A DNA stretch of 64,000 nt from Arcobacter sp. CECT 8986 (GCF_004116725.1 NZ_PDKG01000009.1:1-64000), one strand, 5' to 3'; counted from the first letter of the stretch, positions 50,188 through 59,896 are shown. Notes: generated by a model not told the origin, from the sequence alone. Numbers and translations are program-made.

Positions 50188-53100
50188 AGTGAGATAAATT
50201 AGTTTCTAAAATTTTATCTGTTTTTTTAAGTGCTAATATATAAAATATAGCAGGTATAATTATTAAAGTTAAAAATGCAGAAGAGATAATTCCACCAATC
50301 ATTGGTGCAGCAATTCTTTGCATAACTTCACTTCCTACGCCATTTATATGCATAATTGGAACTAAACCCCCAAGTATTGCAAATAATGTCATTAGTTTAG
50401 GTCTAAGTCTTAATACAGCACCTTTATAGATATAGTGAAAAATATGCTCTTTTGTAAACTCTAAACCTTTAGTTTTTAGTTCATTCATCGCTTCATGTAA
50501 ATAAACAAGCATTACAATTGAAGTTTCAGAAGCAACACCAAGAAGTGCTAAGAATCCAACAATAACAGCAATAGAAATATTAAAGTTTAGATAATCTAAA
50601 TAGAATATTCCTCCTGTTAGTGCAAATGGCAATGTAAAGAAAATAATCACAGTATAAGTGATATTTTTCAATGCAAAATATATCAATATAAAAATAATCA
50701 TTAGAGTAAAAGGAATAATATATAGAAGTTTTTGCATAGCAGCTTCTAAATATTCACTTTGCCCAGCCCACTCAAAAAAGTATCCAGTAGGTAAATCAAT
50801 CTCATCAAGTAGTTTTTTTGCACTATCTTTATACTCTTTTGCACTAATCCCATTTTTAGGTGTAATATAAATGAAATTTACATTAAGCGCTTTTTCTGAT
50901 TTAATTACTGATGGTCCTTCTTCATACTCTATATTTGCAAATAGTTTTAAAGGTTGAAATCCAAGTTTTGTTTTGATTTGTAAATTTCTTAAACTATTTA
51001 TATCTTCTCTTTGTGTTGTTTCATATCTTAAACTTATTGGGTATCTTTCCAAGCCTTTAAAAAATGTAGAAACTTCTGTTCCTGAAACTCCTAAAGATAT
51101 TGTATTTAAAATATCATCTTTAGTAATAGAGTATCTTGCTAACATCTCTTCATTTATATTTATATTTAAATAGTAACCAGAATTTATTTTATCTGATGAA
51201 ACAGTAAGTGTTTTATCAAACTTTTTCAATTTTTGTTCTATTTTCAATGCAACACTTTCAAGTTTTTCATGGTCATTCCCATAAAGTTTTATACCTAAAG
51301 GAGTTCGAATCCCAGTTAGAAGCATATCAATTCTTCCTCTAATTGGATATGTCCATGAATTAATTAGTCCTGCAACTCTTAATTTTTCATCCATTTGTTT
51401 CATCAACTCTTTATATGTCATTCCCTCTCGCCATTTTGATTGGGGTTTTAGAGTAACAATTGTTTCAATCATTGCAAGTGGTGCAGGGTCTGTTGCACTA
51501 TCTGCTCGTCCAGCTTTTCCAAAAACAGTTTCAACTTCAGGAAATGATTTTAGAATTTTATCTGTTTTTTGAGTTATCTCTTTTGATAAATCAATACCTA
51601 ATCCATAAGGAGTTACTGGCATATACATAAAAGTTTGTTCATTCATCATAGGCATAAATTCCCAGTTTTGTTTTTTATATATTGGGTATGCTAAGACTAA
51701 TGTTGTTAAAAATATTGCTACAATTACATATCTAAATCTTAAAGATAGTTTCAATAGTGGAGAGTAAATCTTTATAAAAAACTTATTTAATAGATTTCTA
51801 TCTTCACTTAATATTTTTCCTTTTATTAAAAATATCATCAAAATAGGAACTATTGTAATAGATAATATAGCTCCACTAACCATTGCAAATGTTTTTGTAA
51901 ATGCAAGGGGAGTAAACAACCTTCCTTCTTGTCCTGTTAGTGCAAAGATAGGTAAGAAAGATACTACAACTAAAATTAGTGCAAAAAATATTGGTCTTCC
52001 AACTTGTTTTGCAGATTTGATAATAATATCAACTCTTTGTTTATTTGAAATATCTTCTTTACCTTGAAGATGTTTATGGGCATTTTCTACCATTACAATT
52101 GTTGCATCAACCATTGCTCCAATTGCAATAGCAATACCACCTAAACTCATTATATTTGAGCCCATTCCAAATGCTTTCATAAAAAGAAAAGTAAAAAGAA
52201 CTGTTATAGGTAATGTTAATATAATTATAAGAGCTGAACGTGCATGAAATAAAAATAGTGCCGTTACAATCATTACAATTATAGACTCTTCCACAAGAGT
52301 AGATTTTAAAGTATCAATTGCTTTATCAATCAAAGAACTTCTATCATATGTCTCTACAACTTTTACTCCATCAACTTTAAGTGATTCAAGTTTCTTTTTA
52401 ACATTTTTTATTACTTTATATGGATTTTCTCCATACCTTACGATAACAATACCGCCAACAGTTTCCCCTTGACCGTTTAAATCAGCCATTCCTCTTCTAT
52501 TTGTTGAGGTTACATTAACATCTGCAATATCTTTTATTTTTAAAGGCGTGTTATTTACAGTTTTTATTGTAATGTTTTCTATATCATATACACTTTTTAA
52601 ATAACCTCTTGCAGTGATTATATGTTCATAACCATTCTCAAGGATAATTCTTCCACCTTTATCATCATTGCTTTGTTGAAGTGCTTTTTTTACCTCTTTT
52701 ATTCCTATATTATATTGAACCATTTTATTTTGGTTTAGAGTGATTTCATAATTTCTAATAAAACCACCAATAGAAGCAATTTCACTCACTCCATCTACAC
52801 CTAAAAGTGCATATTTATAGTAATAATCTTGTAATGTTCTTAATTCATCTAAACTTTTAGTATCAGATTTTAGTGCATACTCATAAGCCCAACCAACACC
52901 AGTTGCATCTGGTCCAATAGTGATTTTTGCATTTTTGGGAAATTCCCCTTGAAGTTGAGATAATTGCTCTAAAATTCTGTTTCTTGATTCATATAAATCA
53001 GTACCATCTTTAAAAATAATATAAATTAGTGCATTAGAAAAAGAACTCATCGCTCTTACTGTTTCAATATTTGGTAAACTCATCAAATTTGAAATAAGAG

Positions 53101-53302
53101 GGTATGAAACTTGCTCTTCTATTGTTTTTGGACTTTGCCCAGCCCATTTAACTTGCACAATTACTTGTGGAGGTGAAAGGTCAGGAAGAGCATCTAAACT
53201 TGTATTTTTAACTGCCCAAATAGAACCTAAAGTTAGAATAATTACTGAAAATAGAACTAAAAATTTATTTTTTATACTATAAGATATTATATTTTCAACC
53301 AT
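50186..53302 (-). CDS. cusA: CusA-type heavy-metal RND efflux pump
   Basis: 1038 residues, 12 membrane helices in the RND plan with two large periplasmic loops. HME-RND marks: SLDALPDLSPPQVIVQVKWAG split as LPDLSPPQVIV (near 35-45), GGIAIAIGAMVDATIVMVENA (near 391; intramembrane Asp), and GKAGRADSATDPAPLAMIET (near 590-609), typical of the Cu/Ag branch. Met residues in the porter loops (MMNEQTFMYMP) fit Cu(I)/Ag(I). It pumps metal through CusB and the outer-membrane factor. Ten bases after cusB. Confidence 0.93.
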   Translation of the reverse strand: MVENIISYSIKNKFLVLFSVIILTLGSIWAVKNTSLDALPDLSPPQVIVQVKWAGQSPKTIEEQVSYPLISNLMSLPNIETVRAMSSFSNALIYIIFKDGTDLYESRNRILEQLSQLQGEFPKNAKITIGPDATGVGWAYEYALKSDTKSLDELRTLQDYYYKYALLGVDGVSEIASIGGFIRNYEITLNQNKMVQYNIGIKEVKKALQQSNDDKGGRIILENGYEHIITARGYLKSVYDIENITIKTVNNTPLKIKDIADVNVTSTNRRGMADLNGQGETVGGIVIVRYGENPYKVIKNVKKKLESLKVDGVKVVETYDRSSLIDKAIDTLKSTLVEESIIVMIVTALFLFHARSALIIILTLPITVLFTFLFMKAFGMGSNIMSLGGIAIAIGAMVDATIVMVENAHKHLQGKEDISNKQRVDIIIKSAKQVGRPIFFALILVVVSFLPIFALTGQEGRLFTPLAFTKTFAMVSGAILSITIVPILMIFLIKGKILSEDRNLLNKFFIKIYSPLLKLSLRFRYVIVAIFLTTLVLAYPIYKKQNWEFMPMMNEQTFMYMPVTPYGLGIDLSKEITQKTDKILKSFPEVETVFGKAGRADSATDPAPLAMIETIVTLKPQSKWREGMTYKELMKQMDEKLRVAGLINSWTYPIRGRIDMLLTGIRTPLGIKLYGNDHEKLESVALKIEQKLKKFDKTLTVSSDKINSGYYLNININEEMLARYSITKDDILNTISLGVSGTEVSTFFKGLERYPISLRYETTQREDINSLRNLQIKTKLGFQPLKLFANIEYEEGPSVIKSEKALNVNFIYITPKNGISAKEYKDSAKKLLDEIDLPTGYFFEWAGQSEYLEAAMQKLLYIIPFTLMIIFILIYFALKNITYTVIIFFTLPFALTGGIFYLDYLNFNISIAVIVGFLALLGVASETSIVMLVYLHEAMNELKTKGLEFTKEHIFHYIYKGAVLRLRPKLMTLFAILGGLVPIMHINGVGSEVMQRIAAPMIGGIISSAFLTLIIIPAIFYILALKKTDKILETNLSH

Positions 53303-53311
53303 TATATTATC

Positions 53312-54319
53312 CTACCAATCTTCATCTTCGTCATTATCATAAAGAGCATTTGTCACAGCATCACTATCAAGTAAAAATAGTGAATTATTTATAACTTTTT
53401 GTCCTTGTGAAAGACCATCTAAAATTTCATATTTATTTGATGAAATTCTTTTTACTGTTACTTGAATTGGTTCAAATTCACTTTTTGAAATTGGTTCAAA
53501 AACATAATATTTATTTGCTTTATTTAATACAGCTGTTTTAGGAAGAGTAAGCATAGTTTTACTCTTGATTTGAACTTTTACTTTAGCAAACATATTTGGG
53601 TATATTTTTCTATCTTTATTATCTACTGTTATTCTTATATCTATTGTTTTATCTTTTTCATTAGTGTTTGGATATATAAAATCTATTTTTGATTTTATAG
53701 GTTCTTGTATCCCATCAAAATATATTTTTACATTTTGACCTACTTTTATATCTTTTAAATCACTTTCATATATTTTTGCAATAACCCATAATTTATCTAT
53801 ATTTGCAAGTTGTAAAAGTAGTTTACCTTTTTTTACAAATGATTTATCATTTATATTCTTTTGTAAAATAAGAGCATTGTATGGTGAATAAACTGTAACA
53901 TCTTTAAAATCAGTTTTTAGATTTTTTAATCTATTTATCTCTTTTTTATTGATATCCAAAACTTGAAGTTTATCTAATGTACTTTCATAAAGTTGTTTAT
54001 CTAAATCTTTTGCAATTTGTAAATCTTTGATAATATTATAAATAGTATCTGAATAGATAGAAAAAAGAGGTTCTCCTTTTTTTACATCCATAAATACTCT
54101 ATTTGCATTTAGTTTTGTAATATACCCATCATATCTTGTAACAATATCCGTGATTTTATCATCCATAATAGCACTATTTGCATAGAAATCTTTTGTGATT
54201 GATACTTTCTCTTTTTTTACAGTGGTTACTTTTTTATTAAATAGTTGTTCTACTTCTATTACTTTTGCATTTAAAATAGTTATACTAATTAAAAATATTG
54301 GTATTAAAAATTTTTTCAT
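53312..54319 (-). CDS. cusB: CusB-like periplasmic adaptor (membrane fusion protein)
   Basis: 335 residues with a signal peptide (about 1-18). Lipoyl-like half motifs YDGYITKLNANRVFMDVKKGEPLF (by ends, about 64-87) and VYSPYNALILQKN, a short alpha hairpin, and a beta-barrel region KIYFDGIQEPIKSKIDFIYP. It lacks the extra N-terminal metal-binding domain of E. coli CusB-like proteins. An acidic C-terminus (YDNDEDEDW) is unusual. It overlaps the outer-membrane factor gene by one base. Confidence 0.88.
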   Translation of the reverse strand: MKKFLIPIFLISITILNAKVIEVEQLFNKKVTTVKKEKVSITKDFYANSAIMDDKITDIVTRYDGYITKLNANRVFMDVKKGEPLFSIYSDTIYNIIKDLQIAKDLDKQLYESTLDKLQVLDINKKEINRLKNLKTDFKDVTVYSPYNALILQKNINDKSFVKKGKLLLQLANIDKLWVIAKIYESDLKDIKVGQNVKIYFDGIQEPIKSKIDFIYPNTNEKDKTIDIRITVDNKDRKIYPNMFAKVKVQIKSKTMLTLPKTAVLNKANKYYVFEPISKSEFEPIQVTVKRISSNKYEILDGLSQGQKVINNSLFLLDSDAVTNALYDNDEDEDW

Positions 54320-55503
54320 TAATTTCCTCCATAATATATGGCTTTAGATAGTGTTGTAAAATATCTTGTTTTTTCATTTAGTGCAGAAATTTCTAAATTT
54401 ATTGTTTTGTTTAGATTTTTTATAATTTTTGATGCAACATCTTTAAAATTATTATTTATACTTAGAGTTTTTTCAATACTTTTTTGAAGTTTCATAATAT
54501 CTTTTTCTATTATTTCATAATTTTCATAACTATTGTTTAACTCTTGTTGTAATATCTTTGAGTCTATTTTTAGATTTTGTCTTTCGTTTTCTAAATCATC
54601 TTTTGTTTTTAAATAGGCAAATTGTGCCTTTCTTACGTTTATATTTTCTCTATCATAAATAGAAAGGGGAATAGCAACTGAAATATTTACATAGTCTTCA
54701 AATTCATCTCTACTATAATAAGTTGCATTAAGTTTAATATCTGATGTTTTTGAGGCTTCTTCATAAGCTTCTTGTTGTTTATTTAGTTTTAAATTTTGAT
54801 TTAATATTTTGATTCTTGGGTGTTCATCAAAGTTAAAATGTAATATTTTTCTTTTTATATCTGTGTTTATATCTATATCATTTGTAGAAGTATATGTAAT
54901 TTTTTCAAGATTTAATTTTAATGTTTTTATATTTGTATCTAAATTATTTAATGCTATATCAAAATTTTTTATACCTATTTTTGTATCAAATATTGAGTTG
55001 ATATCAACTTTTGATGTTTGATATTTTGTATTTTGTAAGGTTACTAATCTTTGTAAATTTTGTTTTTGTTTTTGTATAAAATCTCTTTTTTCTTTCAAAA
55101 TTGCAATTTTGTACACCAGTTCGTAGATTTTTGATTTTAATAGTAGTTTTTTATCTTCTAATTTAAGTGATAAAATAGTTTTATTTGTAATTTGTATAGA
55201 TTGGTTTATATCTAGTTTATCAGTTATCGGAATAACTTGAGTAATCCCGATAAACTGCGTTTGCATCGCTTCTAAATCTCTTTTATCATAATCTGAATTT
55301 GTATGAATATCAGCTATTCCAAGAGATAAAGAAGGGTTTTGATATTTTGTAGCAAGTGAAATATTTTCATTTGCTATTTTGATTGATTTTTCTATACTTT
55401 TTAATTCACTATTTTTTGATATAGCACTATTTACAAGACTATTGATGCTATTTGCACTTAAGTTTATGATAAAAAGGCCGATTATAAATAGTGCTTTTTT
55501 CAT
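54319..55503 (-). CDS. TolC/CusC-family outer-membrane efflux protein
   Basis: 394 residues: signal peptide (about 1-18), then long coiled-coil helices of the TolC type with NSELKSIEKSIKIANENISLA, YQNPSLSLGIADI and a second repeat with NKQQEAYEEASKTSDIKLNATYY. Slightly shorter than TolC/CusC (~450), and no lipobox cysteine is seen after the signal. It forms the outer-membrane duct of the Cus pump. One-base overlaps with both neighbours (stop/start TAATG-like) show tight coupling. Confidence 0.87.
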   Translation of the reverse strand: MKKALFIIGLFIINLSANSINSLVNSAISKNSELKSIEKSIKIANENISLATKYQNPSLSLGIADIHTNSDYDKRDLEAMQTQFIGITQVIPITDKLDINQSIQITNKTILSLKLEDKKLLLKSKIYELVYKIAILKEKRDFIQKQKQNLQRLVTLQNTKYQTSKVDINSIFDTKIGIKNFDIALNNLDTNIKTLKLNLEKITYTSTNDIDINTDIKRKILHFNFDEHPRIKILNQNLKLNKQQEAYEEASKTSDIKLNATYYSRDEFEDYVNISVAIPLSIYDRENINVRKAQFAYLKTKDDLENERQNLKIDSKILQQELNNSYENYEIIEKDIMKLQKSIEKTLSINNNFKDVASKIIKNLNKTINLEISALNEKTRYFTTLSKAIYYGGN

Positions 55504-55886
55504 TATAGATTTACACTACCTCTAATTTTATGGATTTTACCATCTGAAGTTTTAACTTTTAGTTGATATTGCCAAGTTCCTCCCATAGAGAAATTTACAT
55601 CTAGTTTATATTTGTCACCAACTAATTTTGCTTTGTCTTCAAATTCCATATATGGCATACCAGGCATTTCTGGCATAAAGAATTTAATTTTTGCTTTTGC
55701 ATCAGTTACAACTTTATCATCTTTTGTTACTTTTACATAAAGAACATTACTTCCCATTGCTAAAGATTTTTCTGATGTAAGTTTTACATCATAACCATTT
55801 TTACTAACTGACTGTGAAATTGGGTCTGCATTTGCTATACCAAGTGCTAAGATTAAGATTGAAAAAAGTTTAAATAAACTTTTCAT
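55503..55886 (-). CDS. YtkA/FixH-like periplasmic protein with Met-rich loop
   Basis: 127 residues, signal peptide about 1-20 (ends IANA). The rest is an immunoglobulin-like YtkA/FixH fold: GYDVKLTSEKSLAMGSNVLYVKVT, then FFMPEMPGMPYMEFE (near 70-84) with four Met residues in the loop where related copper chaperones bind Cu, and GGTWQYQLKVKTSDGK. It is the first gene of the pump unit, suggesting delivery of metal to CusBA. Its ribosome-binding site is inside a hairpin (55886-55920). Confidence 0.8.
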   Translation of the reverse strand: MKSLFKLFSILILALGIANADPISQSVSKNGYDVKLTSEKSLAMGSNVLYVKVTKDDKVVTDAKAKIKFFMPEMPGMPYMEFEDKAKLVGDKYKLDVNFSMGGTWQYQLKVKTSDGKIHKIRGSVNL

Positions 55887-55920
55887 AAGAACTCCTTGTT
55901 GTTATTTTAAGGAATTCTTA
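55886..55920 (-). promoter_or_regulatory. Hairpin covering the ribosome-binding site of the cus pump unit
   Basis: A 12-bp stem (55886-55897 with 55909-55920, one G-U pair in minus-strand RNA, loop of 11) lies between the kinase stop and the YtkA-like start. It buries AAGGAG and the first base of the start codon. No U-tract follows, so it looks like translational control rather than a terminator. Confidence 0.6.
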
Positions 55921-55925
55921 CATAT

Positions 55926-57140
55926 TTAGTGTGGATTTTTTGTGTAATTTAGATTTAAAGTGAAAGTTGTTCCAATATTTTGTGTTGATTCAACATCAAT
56001 TTTTATATTATATTGTTTGCAAATAGAATAAACGATATTTAAACCTATTCCAAAACCACCTTGAACATCATTTGCCCGATAAAATCTTTTGAAGATGTCT
56101 TTTAGATGAGTTTTTTCAATTCCTATACCACTATCTTTTATAATTAGTTGATTATTTTTTAAAATTACATCAACTGTGCCATTAATCTTATTGTATTTTA
56201 TGGCATTTGAAATTAGATTATTACTTAGTCTAATGAAGCTTTCTTTTTCTATTACAAATGATGTTGGTTCTATTGATGTTGTAATAGTAACTCTTTTTTT
56301 TGATGCAAGTGCTTTAAAATATTCAATTTGTTCATTTAAAATCTCATCAATTTTTAACTCTTGTGGCATATCTCGTTTCTTGTCTTGTAAAAATAGAAAT
56401 ATCAAATCTTTGTATATTTCTGAGATTCTTTTTGCACTTAAATTTATTCGTTGAAGATTTTTTTCATTTAAAGATGAGCCTTTACTTGTACACATTAAAA
56501 TAGCAGTAATTGGTGTATTTAACTCATGAGTTGTATCTTTTATAAAATTATTTAGTTTAATTCTTTCGTTTGTTATTGGTTTTATAAACATTTTTGCAAG
56601 ATAAAAACCTATTAAGAAAATAAATAAAAATACAAGAAAAAAAGATATTAGGATTTTACTTTTTAGTTTTGATATTTTTTCATGTAACATTGTCTCTTTT
56701 ATAACAACATAATTAACACCAAGATGACCCAATGCAGAATCATCAATAACAACATAACTATTATCTACTTTTTGAATATTTTTTCTAAAGTCTATTTTCT
56801 TTTCGATATTATTTATATCACCAACTAATTTTTTATGATTTACATCATATAATGCAAAGTCAAAATCAATATTTTTTTTAATCTTTTCTGGACTAATATC
56901 TTGATTTGTCATGTGTGCATATATAATAGTTGAAGATATTTTTGATGCGACATTTTTCATATTTGAAGTTATCAAATCATAATAAAGATTAGACTCCATT
57001 CTAAAAAAAAGCCATGCAATTATTACTAATAATATAAATGATGAGCCAAGATATAGACTCAAAAACCTAACTAAGGCACTTTTTTCACTTCTTGTTAAAG
57101 ATATAACCAACTCCTTTTTTTGTCTGAATAAAATCTTCAC
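55926..57140 (-). CDS. Sensor histidine kinase of the copper locus (CusS-like)
   Basis: 404 residues from a GTG start with GAGGA upstream, overlapping the regulator gene by 56 bases. Two membrane helices (27-47 and 162-184) enclose a periplasmic domain of about 115 residues; then HisKA with His205 in KDTTHELNTPI, and HATPase with NNLISNAIKYN, IKDSGIGIE and GGFGIGLNIV. Position upstream of the Cus pump suggests sensing of periplasmic Cu/Ag; the sensor domain shows no obvious Met/His cluster, so the signal is inferred from context. Confidence 0.9.
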   Translation of the reverse strand: MKILFRQKKELVISLTRSEKSALVRFLSLYLGSSFILLVIIAWLFFRMESNLYYDLITSNMKNVASKISSTIIYAHMTNQDISPEKIKKNIDFDFALYDVNHKKLVGDINNIEKKIDFRKNIQKVDNSYVVIDDSALGHLGVNYVVIKETMLHEKISKLKSKILISFFLVFLFIFLIGFYLAKMFIKPITNERIKLNNFIKDTTHELNTPITAILMCTSKGSSLNEKNLQRINLSAKRISEIYKDLIFLFLQDKKRDMPQELKIDEILNEQIEYFKALASKKRVTITTSIEPTSFVIEKESFIRLSNNLISNAIKYNKINGTVDVILKNNQLIIKDSGIGIEKTHLKDIFKRFYRANDVQGGFGIGLNIVYSICKQYNIKIDVESTQNIGTTFTLNLNYTKNPH

Positions 57141-57744
57141 TTAAAATTTTCCTCAAGTTTTTTATATATGTTCTAATTGTAGAAGAGGTTGGAGTATCTT
57201 CATATCCCCAAACATTTGATGTAAGTTCTTCATGTGTAACGATTTTATTAGCATTATTTACTAAATATATTAGAATTTTTGCTTCTTTTTGTGGTAAGTT
57301 ATGAATTATTCCATCATTATTTAACATATAATCTTTTGTATTTAAAATTATGTTTTTATCAATTTCAATAATATTTGCTTCTATGTTAAATGTCTTTTTA
57401 ATATTTTCTATTCTTAGACCTAACTCTTCAAGTTCGAAAGGTTTTTTAATATAATCATTACATCCAATATCAAAACCTTTTTTTAAATCATCTATTTGAT
57501 TTAAAGAAGTGATAAAAATTGAAGGTGTTGTAATTCCTTCTTGTCTTAATCTTTCTAAAATTTCAAAACCATTTATATTTGGTACATTTACATCCAATAA
57601 AACCAAATCATATATTGTTGAAAATAGTTGAGTTAAAGCATCTTCTCCATCATAAGTAGAGGTAACTTCAAAGTTTTTTGATTCTAAATATTCAGTAATA
57701 ATCTCATTTAAAATAAGGTCATCTTCTAATAAAAGTATTTTCAT
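57085..57744 (-). CDS. OmpR-family response regulator of the copper locus (CusR-like)
   Basis: 219 residues. Acidic pocket LEDD, phosphoacceptor Asp51 (LLDVNVP), DYIKKPFELEEL, and a winged helix with LPQKEAKILIYLV and TYIKNLRKILSEDFIQTKKGVGY. It precedes and overlaps its kinase gene. It is divergent from yceI across a 103-base region with AT-rich promoter-like sequence and short ACACAA repeats (57792, 57805), which may hold its operator. A close paralogue lies at 49186. Confidence 0.92.
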   Translation of the reverse strand: MKILLLEDDLILNEIITEYLESKNFEVTSTYDGEDALTQLFSTIYDLVLLDVNVPNINGFEILERLRQEGITTPSIFITSLNQIDDLKKGFDIGCNDYIKKPFELEELGLRIENIKKTFNIEANIIEIDKNIILNTKDYMLNNDGIIHNLPQKEAKILIYLVNNANKIVTHEELTSNVWGYEDTPTSSTIRTYIKNLRKILSEDFIQTKKGVGYIFNKK

Positions 57745-57847
57745 AATTGTTCCTAAAATTTAAGTATAACATAATATAAAAAAATATTTCTACACAAACA
57801 GTACACACAAGAACAATAAAATAAATTAATTAAAAAAAGGAGTGAAA

Positions 57848-58429
57848 ATGAGGAGTTTAGTTAAATTAATTGGAGTTGTTGCTCTATTTATGAGTGTGCT
57901 AAATGCAGCAGAATTTAATGTGGATAAAAGTCATACAAATGTAGGTTTCTCAGTAAAACATATGATGATATCAAATGTAAAAGGTAAGTTCCAAACTTAT
58001 GATGCAAATATTGATTTTGATGTAAAATCAAAAAAATTCAATGCTTTAAGTGCTACTATTAAAACTAATTCAGTTGATACTGCAAATGAAAAAAGAGATA
58101 ATCACTTAAGAAGTGCAGATTTTTTCTACTCTAGTGAATACCCTGAAATGAAATTTGTTATGAAATCTTTTAAATTAAAAGAGGATGATGAAGGAATAAT
58201 GATTGGTGATTTAACAATTAGAGGTGTTACAAAAGAGGTTAAATTAGAAGCTGAAATAAATGGTGTTATAAAAGATATGAGAGGTGCTACAAGAGTTGGT
58301 TTTACACTTGAAGGTGAAATCAATAGAAAAGACTTTGGGCTTACATGGAATAAAGCTTTAGAGTTAGGTGGTGTTGTAGTTGGTGAAGAAGTAGAAATAG
58401 AAATAGAAGTTGAAGCAATAGCAAAATAA
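57848..58429 (+). CDS. YceI-family periplasmic lipid-binding protein
   Basis: 193 residues from the ATG at 57848, which has AAAGGAG at good spacing; the GTG at 57842 is too close to it. Signal peptide about 1-20, then the YceI lipocalin-like barrel: AEFNVDKSHTNVGFSVKHMM, GKFQTYDANIDFD, NEKRDNHLRSADFF and GEINRKDFGLTWN. Members bind polyisoprenoids and are often induced by stress, acid or base. Divergence from the CusR-like gene may put it under metal control (inference). Confidence 0.93.
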   Translation: MRSLVKLIGVVALFMSVLNAAEFNVDKSHTNVGFSVKHMMISNVKGKFQTYDANIDFDVKSKKFNALSATIKTNSVDTANEKRDNHLRSADFFYSSEYPEMKFVMKSFKLKEDDEGIMIGDLTIRGVTKEVKLEAEINGVIKDMRGATRVGFTLEGEINRKDFGLTWNKALELGGVVVGEEVEIEIEVEAIAK

Positions 58430-58430
58430 G

Positions 58431-58459
58431 TTAAAGAAAAGAGATTCTCTTTTCTTTAA
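58431..58459. terminator. Bidirectional terminator between yceI and the MATE gene
   Basis: A 13-bp perfect stem (58431-58443 with 58447-58459, loop ATT), one of the longest in the window, starts just after the yceI stop and covers the stop codon of the convergent MATE gene. Confidence 0.78.
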
Positions 58460-59811
58460 ATATCTGGAATATTTAATTTTTTTAATTCATTTCTTGTATA
58501 TAAAAATGCAAATATAGCTGCTGAGTATATCATCACCATTACACCAATCCAAAAATATTTAAAATCCAATGCAAAGTAAATAACAATAGTATAACCTACC
58601 ATATATTTTGCAACAATTTGTCTATATAAACCTATCCAAAATATCATCTTTGGTTTTTTTATTGCTTGAAGTGTTGATACACAAATAAATAGTGTAACAA
58701 AAGCATAAAAAGTCCAAACTTCAACAGCTAAATAACCAGTAGCATAAGATATAACTTCTGCATCATTATCAAATTGTGAAACTATAAGCTCTCCAAAAAC
58801 ATATAAAAATATTACACCAAAAGTACAGATTATAAACCCATATTTTAAAGCTTTATAAATAGTTTGGGATACTCTATCATACTTCTTTGCACCAAAGTTA
58901 TTTGAAACAAGTGCTAAAACAGCAGTACTTAATCCAAGAGCAGGTAGAAGCATAATTTGTTCAACTCTAAAACCAATTCCATATCCAGCAACTGCTTTAT
59001 ATCCATAAGTAGAAACAAAATAAGTTAATAATATAGAACCAACACCCATAGTCACCATATTTAAACTTGAAGGAAGCCCATGTACTACAAAATCTTTATA
59101 TATCTTTTTTTGTGGTAAAAAATATTCAGGTTTTAGAAAATTAACCATATTTGTTTTAAGAACTTTTCTAAATAAAATAAGCATATTTATAACTTGAATT
59201 AGAACAGTTGCAAGTGCGATTCCTGATATTCCCATAGCTGGAATAAATAAAAATCCATGAATAAATAAAGGGTTTAAAACTAAATTTGCAAAAAATCCAA
59301 AAATTAGAGTATTTCTATATGTTTTTGTATCTCCTGTTGCTACTAAAATTGCATTTAGTGAGAAATTTAGCATAAAAAAAGGAATTCCTCCTAATAGCAC
59401 ATAAATATATTCTAAACATATTTGAAGATATTGCTCTTTTGCTCCTAAAAAGATAAATATCTCTTTAGAACACAAAAATCCTACCACCATAAGAAGTAAG
59501 CCAACAATAGGAATAAATAAGATTCCTTTATGTGCATAAATAGATGCTAATAGATTTTTCTTTTTACCTAAAGCGTTTCCAATAAGTGCAGTAATTGCAG
59601 ATGAAAATCCATATCCAAGTCCTATTATCATAAAAAATATCATAAAACTTAAAGATAGTGCTGCAACTGCTTTTGTAGAGATAACTCCTGCATAAAATGT
59701 ATCTACAACATTATACATAGTATTAAAAAACATACCTGTACTTGCTGGAATAGTTAATTGTTTTATTAAAGTAGGTATATCATCTTTTGTTAAATTTTGA
59801 GATTTGTTCAT
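58456..59811 (-). CDS. MATE-family multidrug/cation antiporter
   Basis: 451 residues with 12 predicted membrane helices in two homologous halves. Typical stretches are IPASTGMFFNTMYNVVDTFYAG (by ends, about 17-38), SSAITALIGNALGKKK, VHGLPSSLNMVTMGVGSILL (near 240) and GIGFRVEQIMLLPALGLSTA. It belongs to the NorM/DinF-like exporters driven by Na+ or H+. No regulator adjoins it. The 94-base gap before it (59812-59905) holds only the hom terminator and AT-rich sequence. Confidence 0.92.
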   Translation of the reverse strand: MNKSQNLTKDDIPTLIKQLTIPASTGMFFNTMYNVVDTFYAGVISTKAVAALSLSFMIFFMIIGLGYGFSSAITALIGNALGKKKNLLASIYAHKGILFIPIVGLLLMVVGFLCSKEIFIFLGAKEQYLQICLEYIYVLLGGIPFFMLNFSLNAILVATGDTKTYRNTLIFGFFANLVLNPLFIHGFLFIPAMGISGIALATVLIQVINMLILFRKVLKTNMVNFLKPEYFLPQKKIYKDFVVHGLPSSLNMVTMGVGSILLTYFVSTYGYKAVAGYGIGFRVEQIMLLPALGLSTAVLALVSNNFGAKKYDRVSQTIYKALKYGFIICTFGVIFLYVFGELIVSQFDNDAEVISYATGYLAVEVWTFYAFVTLFICVSTLQAIKKPKMIFWIGLYRQIVAKYMVGYTIVIYFALDFKYFWIGVMVMIYSAAIFAFLYTRNELKKLNIPDI

Positions 59812-59896
59812 TTTTTTCTTTTTGATTAAATTTGAAGGTATAGTAAGTATAAATAGCTTAAAAAACTATTTAAAAATTTTTTTGAATTTTATATAA

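Noticed and set aside
57746-57817. ATTGTTC/GAACAAT repeat between the CusR-like gene and yceI as an operator
   Set aside because: The arms are 58 bases apart and short; such a match is expected by chance in AT-rich DNA.
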